A stretch of 5,542 nucleotides of DNA from an uncultured Megasphaera sp. Lineage in GTDB: Bacteria > Bacillota > Negativicutes > Veillonellales > Megasphaeraceae. Where the stretch lies: positions 1-5,542 of the forward strand of contig URLP01000113.1 in assembly GCA_900548635.1 (NCBI GenBank), given 5' to 3'. The notes beneath the pieces were generated by a model. That model worked only from the letters and a program-made list of their open reading frames with translations, was not told the origin of the DNA and did not search any database. Every line of letters begins with the position of its first letter. Within the stretch, counting starts at the first letter, position 1. The position numbers and the translations under genes were made by a program. Shown in pieces: positions 1 to 4,552 of this stretch.

Positions 1-2
1 AG

Positions 3-24
3 GGGCCGCCCTAATCGGCGGCCC
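3..24 (+). terminator. GC-rich hairpin, possible 3' end of an upstream transcript
   Basis: An exact 8-bp inverted repeat, GGGCCGCC (3-10) and GGCGGCCC (17-24), encloses a 6-base loop. It lies ahead of the next promoter, as expected for the end of an upstream gene outside the window. No T-tract follows, so it is not a standard intrinsic terminator. It may be an RNA-stabilising or pausing hairpin, or part of the repeat element whose core overlaps its right arm. A similar GGGGCC/GGCCCC hairpin follows ridA. Confidence 0.4.
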
Positions 25-35
25 GCGCGAATCCT
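22..35 (+). repeat. Short intergenic repeat core, copy 1
   Basis: The 14-base string CCCGCGCGAATCCT occurs here and again, exactly, at 3284-3297. Both copies are in non-coding DNA, in the same orientation, just downstream of a GC-rich hairpin. Here it overlaps the last three bases of the hairpin arm and has no 7-base-periodic arms around it, unlike the second copy. An exact 14-mer match by chance is unlikely in a window this small, so a shared repeat family is the better explanation. Confidence 0.5.
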
Positions 36-95
36 GTACACCGCCCGTTCTGAAACAAATGTCTATTATAAAGATACACATACGCAAATATTCTC

Positions 96-124
96 TTGAC
101 AGTAGACAACAAACGGCGTATGAT
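96..124 (+). promoter_or_regulatory. Sigma-70-type promoter of the threonine ammonia-lyase operon
   Basis: A perfect -35 box TTGACA (96-101) is followed by a 17-bp spacer and a 5/6 -10 box TATGAT (119-124). Transcription should start near 131, giving a leader of about 50 to 60 bases before the coding region. No T-box or riboswitch could fit in a leader this short. The near-consensus boxes suggest strong expression. An 8-bp palindrome, ATACGTAT (138-145), lies just past the expected start and could be an operator, but this is weak. Confidence 0.85.
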
Positions 125-160
125 GAAACCATAAAGCATACGTATTATTAATGAAATGAA

Positions 161-168
161 AAGGAGGG
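161..168 (+). promoter_or_regulatory. Shine-Dalgarno sequence of the lyase gene
   Basis: AAGGAGGG is a strong match to the 16S 3' end. It is 10 bases from the TTG codon at 179 but 22 and 25 bases from the ATG codons at 191 and 194. By linear spacing it favours TTG. If the hairpin at 171-186 is folded, it sits about 6 bases from ATG 191 instead. Confidence 0.8.
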
Positions 169-170
169 AA

Positions 171-186
171 GCTGCCTTTTGGCAGC
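171..186 (+). other. Perfect hairpin between ribosome binding site and ATG codons
   Basis: GCTGCC (171-176) and GGCAGC (181-186) form a 6-bp perfect stem with a TTTT loop. The candidate TTG start (179-181) lies in the loop and first stem base. The fold would hide TTG and bring the Shine-Dalgarno sequence close to ATG 191. It could therefore decide which start is used, or tune translation of the operon's first gene. The structure is read directly from sequence; its role is inferred. Confidence 0.5.
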
Positions 187-1414
187 GTCTATGATGAGTG
201 AAGAAAAAGTTACTTTAAAGATGATTGAAGAAGCACGGGAACGTTTGAAGGGCGTCGCCCAGGTCACGGGTCTTTCGTACAGTAATTCCGTCAGCGATCG
301 GGCCGGCTGCGACGTCTATCTGAAACTGGAAAACCTGCAGCGCACAGGCTCCTTTAAACTGCGCGGTGCCTATAATAAAGTCGCCTCTCTGACGCCGGCA
401 GAACGGGAAAAGGGCGTCATCGCCGCTTCCGCCGGCAACCATGCCCAAGGCGTAGCCCTCGCTGCCAGCGAATACGGCTGCCAGTCCGTCATCTGCATGC
501 CGAAACACGCCCCCTTGAGCAAAATCACGGCGACCCGCGGCTACGGCGCCAACGTCGTCCTCTACGGGGATTTCTTCGATGAAGCGGCAGCCAAGGCCGT
601 CGAACTGACGGCGGAACACGGCTACACCTTCGTCCATCCCTTCAATGATCCCCAGGTCATCGCCGGCCAGGGCACGATTGCCCTGGAAATCATGGAACAG
701 CTCCCTGATGTCGATGCCATCGTCGCGCCTATTGGCGGGGGCGGCCTCATTTCCGGCCTCGCCGTAGCGGCCAAGAGCGTCAACCCGAAGATCAAGGTCA
801 TCGGCGTCCAGACGGAAAACATGCCGTCCATGCAGGAATCCATCGCCAAAGGCCAGGTCATCACCTATAACGGCAAGGCAACCTTGGCCGACGGCATCGC
901 CGTCAAGACGCCGGGCGACTTGACCTTTGAAATCTGCAAAAAATACGTCGATGAAATCGTCACCGTCGACGAATCGGAAATCGCCAGCGCCATCCTCTTG
1001 CTCCTCGAACGGGGCAAGACCGTCGCCGAAGGGGCCGGCGCCGTACCGGTCGCAGCTCTCATGAGCGGCAAGATTTCCGGCATCCGCAACAAAAAAGTCG
1101 CTGCCCTCGTCAGCGGCGGCAATATCGACGTCAACAACATGACCCGCGTCATCAACCAGGGCCTGATCAAGTCGCAGCGCAAGATTTTCTTCCAGACCGT
1201 CATCCCCGACGTCCCGGGCGAACTGGTCAAGCTCCTGACCCTCATCGCCGGCACGAACGCCAACGTCCTTTCCATCACGCACGAACGCAGCCAGCACGGC
1301 ATCGACATGGGCATGACCGCCGTCTCCCTGGAACTGGAAACGGCCAACGAAAAGCACGTCGAACGCCTGATGACCATGCTCAAAGACAACCACTATTTCG
1401 TCACGCTGAAATAG
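179..1414 (+). CDS. ilvA: Threonine ammonia-lyase (threonine dehydratase), medium form with one ACT domain
   Basis: This is a PLP-dependent cytoplasmic enzyme that converts threonine to 2-oxobutyrate and ammonia, usually also acting on serine. Numbered from TTG 179 (411 aa), the PLP lysine is Lys60 in the SFKLRG motif. SAGNHAQ (84-90) contacts substrate, GGGGL (186-190) is the phosphate-binding loop, and SGGNID (312-317) lies at the PLP ring. A single ACT domain fills about 333-411, as in the medium-form family of about 400 aa; long biosynthetic IlvA is larger with a tandem regulatory region. Whether it serves isoleucine synthesis (ilvA) or catabolism (tdcB-like) cannot be settled here, but the permease and RidA neighbours favour catabolism. 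The start is uncertain: TTG 179 has the best linear ribosome-binding-site spacing, and ATG 191 or 194 are alternatives. It is the first gene of the operon. Confidence 0.93.
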   Translation: MAASMMSEEKVTLKMIEEARERLKGVAQVTGLSYSNSVSDRAGCDVYLKLENLQRTGSFKLRGAYNKVASLTPAEREKGVIAASAGNHAQGVALAASEYGCQSVICMPKHAPLSKITATRGYGANVVLYGDFFDEAAAKAVELTAEHGYTFVHPFNDPQVIAGQGTIALEIMEQLPDVDAIVAPIGGGGLISGLAVAAKSVNPKIKVIGVQTENMPSMQESIAKGQVITYNGKATLADGIAVKTPGDLTFEICKKYVDEIVTVDESEIASAILLLLERGKTVAEGAGAVPVAALMSGKISGIRNKKVAALVSGGNIDVNNMTRVINQGLIKSQRKIFFQTVIPDVPGELVKLLTLIAGTNANVLSITHERSQHGIDMGMTAVSLELETANEKHVERLMTMLKDNHYFVTLK

Positions 1415-1424
1415 GGGGTATTGG

Positions 1425-2810
1425 ATGGAAAAACAGAATATGGAACGCGGCCTGAAGCCGCGGCACATCGAAATGATCGCCCTCGGCGGCACCATCGGCG
1501 TCGGCCTCTTCATGGGTTCGGCCAACACTATCCAGATGGCGGGCCCGTCGGTCCTCCTCTGCTATGCTGTGACCGGCGTCGTCATGTTCTTCATCATGCG
1601 CATCATGGGGGAAATGCTTTACCAGGAACCGGTGACGGGCTCCTTTGCCACCTATGGTCATAAGTACATCAGCCCCTTTGTCGGCTACCTCACGGCCTGC
1701 TCGTACTGGTTCTTCTGGGTCGTCGTCGGCCTTTCGGAAATCACGGCCGTCGGCATCTACGTCCACTACTGGTTCCCGGCCCTGCCTCAATGGATCTCAG
1801 CCTTCGCCGGCATGGCCATCGTCGCTGCCGCCAATATGGCTGCCGTCAAGTACTACGGGGAATTCGAATTCTGGTTCGCCCTGATCAAAGTCGTGACTAT
1901 CCTGGTCATGCTCTTCGTCGGCGCGGCGGTCATCTTCTTCGGTTTCGGCAACGGCGGCGTCCCCGTCGGCTTCAGCAACCTCTGGTCCCACGGCGGCTTC
2001 ATGCCCAACGGCTGGGGCGGCCTCTTGGCGGCCATGTGTGTCGTCGCCGCCTCTTTCCAGGGCGTCGAGCTCATCGGCATTACCGCCGGCGAAGCCCAGG
2101 ACCCGCAGCGGACCCTGAAGAAGGCCGTCAACAACATCGTCTGGCGTATCCTCATCTTCTACATCGGCTCGCTCCTCGTCGTCCTCTGCATCTATCCCTG
2201 GGACGAAGTCAGCTATATCGGCAGCCCCTTCGTCATGACCTTTGCCAAAGTCGGCATCACGGCGGCGGCAGGCATCATCAACTTCGTCGTCCTCACGGCG
2301 GCCCTCTCGGGCTGCAACAGCGGTATGTACAGCTCGGGCCGCATGCTCTACACCTTAGCTAAGAACGGACAGGCACCGAAGATTTTCGCCAAGCTCTCGC
2401 CGAGCGGCGTGCCGCGCAACAGCATTGCCGTCACGCTCCTCGTCCTGGTCATCGGCGTCATCCTCAACTACCTGATCCCGGACTCGAAGCTCTTCCTCTA
2501 CCTCTACAGCGCCTCCGTCTTCCCGGGCATGGTGGCCTGGTTCGTCCTCGCTTATTCGCAGAAGAATTTCCGCAAGTTCTGGGGTCCTGAAGTGATGGCC
2601 AGACATCCTTTCAAATCGCCCCTCTACCCGTACGCCAACTACTTCTGCATCATCTTCCTCATCCTCGTCACCATCGGCATGCTCTACAATCCGGACACGC
2701 GCATGTCCATCTTCTCGTCGTGGGTCTTCATGGCCCTCACTATCGCCGCCTGGTTTATCTGTGGCCTGAACAAGAAGCAGTACGACAAAGAAGGGAACCT
2801 TGTGGTATAA
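1425..2810 (+). CDS. APC-superfamily amino acid permease (AAT-type)
   Basis: This is an inner-membrane, proton-coupled amino acid importer of 461 aa, the usual length for this family, with about 12 hydrophobic segments. The TM1 motif GGTIGVGLFMGS (21-32) is the unwound substrate-binding segment. The TM6 signature runs from FQGVELIGITAGEAQDP (211-227) into the following charged loop. GMYSSGRMLYTLAKNGQAP (300-318) matches the conserved TM8 loop of AroP/ProY/CycA/YifK relatives. The start at 1425 follows GGGGG (1414-1418) by 6 bases and lies 10 bp after the lyase stop, so the two are probably co-transcribed and translationally coupled. Substrate cannot be read from sequence; threonine or serine is inferred from the neighbours. 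Proline, alanine or aromatic residues remain possible. Confidence 0.92.
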   Translation: MEKQNMERGLKPRHIEMIALGGTIGVGLFMGSANTIQMAGPSVLLCYAVTGVVMFFIMRIMGEMLYQEPVTGSFATYGHKYISPFVGYLTACSYWFFWVVVGLSEITAVGIYVHYWFPALPQWISAFAGMAIVAAANMAAVKYYGEFEFWFALIKVVTILVMLFVGAAVIFFGFGNGGVPVGFSNLWSHGGFMPNGWGGLLAAMCVVAASFQGVELIGITAGEAQDPQRTLKKAVNNIVWRILIFYIGSLLVVLCIYPWDEVSYIGSPFVMTFAKVGITAAAGIINFVVLTAALSGCNSGMYSSGRMLYTLAKNGQAPKIFAKLSPSGVPRNSIAVTLLVLVIGVILNYLIPDSKLFLYLYSASVFPGMVAWFVLAYSQKNFRKFWGPEVMARHPFKSPLYPYANYFCIIFLILVTIGMLYNPDTRMSIFSSWVFMALTIAAWFICGLNKKQYDKEGNLVV

Positions 2811-2811
2811 T
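2782..2811 (+). promoter_or_regulatory. Internal extended -10 promoter for ridA
   Basis: A perfect TATAAT (2806-2811) preceded by TGG (2803-2805) makes an extended -10 element. A partial -35, ACGACA (2782-2787, 4/6), lies 18 bp upstream. The -10 box overlaps the permease stop codon (2808-2810), so the promoter is embedded in the end of that gene. It would let ridA be transcribed separately from the operon promoter. A start near 2818 would leave a leader of about 29 bases. Confidence 0.65.
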
Positions 2812-2846
2812 AAAACTAGAATTTACACTAAGGAGATGCATTCATT

Positions 2847-3233
2847 ATGGCAGTAAATGTTATCAGCACGACTAAAGCTCCGGGTGCAGTCGGCCCTTAC
2901 TCTCAGGCTATCAAAGCCGGTGACTTCCTCTTCGCTTCCGGCCAGATCGCCATCAATCCGGAAAAAGGCAAAATCGTCTCCGGCGGCGTCGTCGCCCAGG
3001 CCGAACAGTGCATGAAGAACGTCGGCGCTATCCTCGAAGAAGCAGGTCTTACCTATGATGACGTCGTCAAAACGACTGTCTACCTCACAGACATCAACTT
3101 CTTCGGCGCCGTCAACGAAGTCTACGGCAAATACTTCAAGAAGAACCTCCCGGCCCGCTCCTGCGTAGAAATCAGCCGCCTCCCGAAAGACGTCTTCGTA
3201 GAAGTAGAAGTCATCGCATACTGCGGGAAATAA
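2847..3233 (+). CDS. ridA: RidA family 2-iminobutanoate/2-iminopropanoate deaminase
   Basis: RidA is a small cytoplasmic trimer that hydrolyses the reactive enamine/imine products of PLP-dependent threonine and serine dehydratases, sparing other PLP enzymes from damage. The 128-aa product has the usual family length and key residues: Tyr18 in GPYSQA, Ser31 in FASGQ, Asn90, Arg104 and Cys106 in PARSCVE, and Glu119 in the C-terminal strand after RLPKDV. Arg104 is the catalytic arginine equivalent to Arg105 of E. coli RidA, so this is the active RidA subfamily rather than an Rid1-7 type lacking it. The ribosome binding site TAAGGAG (2829-2835) is 11 bases from ATG 2847. It lies 36 bp after the permease, with its own internal promoter. 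The upstream lyase makes the substrate that RidA removes. Confidence 0.95.
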   Translation: MAVNVISTTKAPGAVGPYSQAIKAGDFLFASGQIAINPEKGKIVSGGVVAQAEQCMKNVGAILEEAGLTYDDVVKTTVYLTDINFFGAVNEVYGKYFKKNLPARSCVEISRLPKDVFVEVEVIAYCGK

Positions 3234-3248
3234 GGGGCCTGCGGCCCC
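3234..3248 (+). other. GC-rich hairpin directly after the ridA stop codon
   Basis: GGGGCC (3234-3239) and GGCCCC (3243-3248) form a 6-bp stem with a TGC loop, starting at the base after the TAA. No T-tract follows, so it is unlikely to terminate alone. It may block 3' exonucleases, or be the leading part of the repeat element that follows. It resembles the hairpin at 3-24, which also precedes a copy of the 14-base core. Confidence 0.4.
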
Positions 3249-3328
3249 GTGGACCGTGCTCCGTGGATCGTTGGCCGTGAAAACCCGCGCGAATCCTACG
3301 CCAAACGCCCCACGCCAAACGAACCACG
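3248..3328. repeat. Inverted repeat with 7-base-periodic arms around a GC-rich core
   Basis: The left arm (3248-3278) reads as CGT-initiated heptamers: CGTGGAC, CGTGCTC, CGTGGAT, CGTTGGC and a partial CGT. The right arm (3298-3328) reads ACGCCAA, ACGCCCC, ACGCCAA, ACGAACC and ACG, the same CGT-heptamer pattern on the opposite strand. Both arms are 31 bases and enclose a 19-base centre. Pairing the arms end to end gives 21 of 31 complementary positions. Shifting so that 3262-3278 pairs with 3312-3328 gives 14 of 17. No open reading frame is apparent. It resembles REP/BIME-like intergenic elements in layout, but I do not recognise a named family. Confidence 0.6.
3284..3297 (+). repeat. Short intergenic repeat core, copy 2
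   Basis: This is the second exact copy of CCCGCGCGAATCCT, also at 22-35. Here it forms most of the centre between the two heptamer-repeat arms. The two copies flank the lyase-permease-ridA unit in direct orientation. Confidence 0.5.
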
Positions 3329-3364
3329 AAAAAAGAGTTGTCTTCAACAGACAACTCTTTTTTT
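3329..3364 (+). terminator. Strong intrinsic terminator after ridA
   Basis: A perfect 14-bp stem pairs 3329-3342 with 3350-3363 around a 7-base loop (TTCAACA). The inner stem is GAGTTGTC/GACAACTC, and a run of seven T residues (3358-3364) ends it. The A-run on the left arm would also supply a U-tract on the opposite strand, so it could work in both directions. It separates the lyase-permease-ridA unit from the CBS genes. Confidence 0.93.
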
Positions 3365-3387
3365 CATCTTCATAGCAGGAAATCAAG

Positions 3388-3416
3388 CCTTTCATGTCTA
3401 ATATTAATAATATAAG
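3388..3416 (+). promoter_or_regulatory. Probable promoter of the CBS gene pair (boxes poorly defined)
   Basis: A promoter is expected here because a strong terminator ends at 3364 and a gene starts at 3439. The AT-rich stretch 3400-3420 offers a TATAAG (3411-3416, 5/6) or an overlapping TAATAT (3408-3413) as -10 box. No convincing -35 box lies 16-18 bp upstream, so the placement is approximate. Confidence 0.35.
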
Positions 3417-3438
3417 ATTTTAAAAGGAGTGATACTGT

Positions 3439-3909
3439 ATGAGCAAACGTACTGCATCGGATATTATGGAAAAGAACTTTGTCACGGCCCATCCGGAAAC
3501 GTCTGTTTTCGATCTGGTTAACATGTTCGTCAAGAACCACATTATGGCTATCCCCATCATCAATGAAAAGGATGAACTCGTCGGCATCGTTACGGATGCG
3601 GATTTACTTTACAAGAAAGTCAAACCCCACGTCCCGCACTATGTCAACCTCCTCGGGGCCAGCATCTACTACAACGGTATCAGCGAATACGACAAGGGCT
3701 TCAAGAAACTCATGGCCTGCACGGCCCGCGACATGATGACCAAAGACGTCATCATCGCAGCACCGGATGCGGAAGTTGAACAGATTGCCGGCGTTATGGT
3801 CGCTGAACATTTGAAAGTCATCCCGATTGTCAAGGAAAAACACATCGTCGGTATCGTTACCCGCGGCAACATCCTCGATGAACTCTACCGTGAATACGGC
3901 GACGACTAA
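3439..3909 (+). CDS. Two-CBS-domain protein, first of a tandem pair
   Basis: This 156-aa cytoplasmic protein consists only of a Bateman pair: CBS1 at about 5-58, a linker at about 59-94 (with KPHVP at 62-66), and CBS2 at about 95-150. Such modules usually bind adenine nucleotides or related ligands and regulate a partner. The strand-turn motif GIVTDAD (49-55) keeps the Thr and Asp often used to hold ribose; the second, GIVTRGN (138-144), lacks the Asp. There is no DNA-binding, enzymatic or membrane part, so it probably acts through a partner protein. The ribosome binding site AAAAGGAGTGAT (3422-3433) is excellent, 9 bases from the ATG. It is followed 18 bp later by a paralogue, so the two form an operon. 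Ligand and target are unknown. Confidence 0.88.
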   Translation: MSKRTASDIMEKNFVTAHPETSVFDLVNMFVKNHIMAIPIINEKDELVGIVTDADLLYKKVKPHVPHYVNLLGASIYYNGISEYDKGFKKLMACTARDMMTKDVIIAAPDAEVEQIAGVMVAEHLKVIPIVKEKHIVGIVTRGNILDELYREYGDD

Positions 3910-3927
3910 AGGGAAGGGGGGAGCAAT

Positions 3928-4458
3928 ATGGCAGAAGAAAAGAATGACATCAAGAAACCAACCGTCCGCGTCCGTGACGTCATGGAAAAAGTCTTCATCT
4001 CGGTAACGCCGGATATCCCTGTGCGCGACGTCTTTCGCGCCTTCATCAAGCACCGTCTCCTGGCCGTGCCCGTCGTTGACAGCGAAGACCATCTCATCGG
4101 CCTCATTTCCAGCGCCGACCTGATGTACCGCAGCTCGAAGCCGCATATCCCGCGCTCCCTGCCCTTCATCGGCTCGAAGATTTACACCAGCCGCGTCAGC
4201 AAATACGCCAAGGAATTCCATAAACTCCTCGACCAGCCCTGCTCGAAGCTGATGACCAAGGACGTCATGATTACCACGCCGAAAGCCGACGTCGAACAAG
4301 TCGCCGCCGTCATGATCCTGGAACACCTGAAAGTCCTGCCCGTCGTCGACAACAAGCGCGTCGTCGGCATGATCACCCGCGCCTGCGTCCTCAAAGACCT
4401 CTATCGTGAAGGCTGCGAAGAAGAAGTAAACCGGAAAGACGAAGTGCCGAAAGAATAA
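3928..4458 (+). CDS. Two-CBS-domain protein, second of a tandem pair
   Basis: This 176-aa protein is a paralogue of the upstream gene. The alignment is gapless with a constant offset of 9 residues, including the linker (KPHIP at 71-75) and the MTKDV block. CBS1 spans about 14-67 and CBS2 about 104-159. It adds a charged N-terminal extension of about 10 residues and an acidic/basic tail after LYRE. The ribose-site motifs are GLISSAD (58-64), which keeps Asp, and GMITRAC (147-153), which does not: the same asymmetry as in its neighbour. The ribosome binding site is G-rich (GGGGGGAG, 3916-3923), 4 bases from ATG 3928. The pair probably arose by tandem duplication and may form a heteromer; this is inference. 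No visible terminator separates it from guaA. Confidence 0.88.
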   Translation: MAEEKNDIKKPTVRVRDVMEKVFISVTPDIPVRDVFRAFIKHRLLAVPVVDSEDHLIGLISSADLMYRSSKPHIPRSLPFIGSKIYTSRVSKYAKEFHKLLDQPCSKLMTKDVMITTPKADVEQVAAVMILEHLKVLPVVDNKRVVGMITRACVLKDLYREGCEEEVNRKDEVPKE

Positions 4459-4459
4459 C

Positions 4460-4488
4460 TGGTCACTATCCCTATCCTATGGTATAAT
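4460..4488 (+). promoter_or_regulatory. Extended -10 promoter of guaA
   Basis: A perfect TATAAT (4483-4488) preceded by TGG (4480-4482) has a -35 box TGGTCA (4460-4465, 4/6) at a 17-bp spacing. Transcription should start near 4495, leaving a leader of about 58 bases. The leader holds only a weak imperfect stem around 4508-4524 and no recognisable purine riboswitch. A second TATAAT at 4491-4496 lacks a -35 partner. The first promoter bases follow directly after the CBS gene's stop codon. Confidence 0.75.
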
Positions 4489-4540
4489 AATATAATCGAA
4501 TCAAATAGGCAGCAGCCGCTGTCCGAGATAGTATTTCACG

Positions 4541-4546
4541 AGGAGG
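4541..4546 (+). promoter_or_regulatory. Shine-Dalgarno sequence of guaA
   Basis: AGGAGG lies 6 bases before ATG 4553. It fixes the start of guaA, whose reading frame stays open to the window edge. Confidence 0.85.
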
Positions 4547-4552
4547 CAATTA

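Noticed and set aside
138..145. ATACGTAT palindrome near the lyase transcription start as an operator
   Set aside because: Eight bases is short for an operator half-site pair and no second copy or known regulator motif was found, so it is only mentioned with the promoter.
151..159. Minimal leader ORF ATG-AAA-TGA just before the Shine-Dalgarno site
   Set aside because: It has no ribosome binding site of its own and a two-codon frame arises easily by chance in AT-rich DNA.
131..178. T-box or attenuator controlling the lyase operon
   Set aside because: The distance from the promoter to the start is far too short for a T-box, and the one hairpin present has no T-tract after it.
215..1528. A 437-codon open frame on the minus strand opposite the lyase gene
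   Set aside because: The + strand frame encodes an unmistakable threonine ammonia-lyase with all its motifs. The antisense frame gives a low-complexity product rich in Asp, Gly, Phe and Ala, which is typical of the complement of GTC/GAC-rich codons.
1860..1871. Palindromic GAATTCGAATTC inside the permease gene
   Set aside because: It simply encodes Glu-Phe-Glu-Phe in frame and falls in a normal part of the protein; no sign of a cloning or integration junction.
3604..4326. A 240-codon open frame on the minus strand across the two CBS genes
   Set aside because: It spans two well-supported + strand genes and the gap between them, has the same Asp/Val/Phe-rich shadow composition, and shows no recognisable domain.
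4491..4496. Second TATAAT box upstream of guaA
   Set aside because: No -35-like sequence lies 16-18 bp upstream and there is no TGN extension; the box at 4483-4488 has both.
4489..4552. Purine riboswitch in the guaA leader
   Set aside because: The leader is only about 58 bases and lacks the three-helix junction and the conserved loop sequences of the purine aptamer; only a weak imperfect stem is visible.
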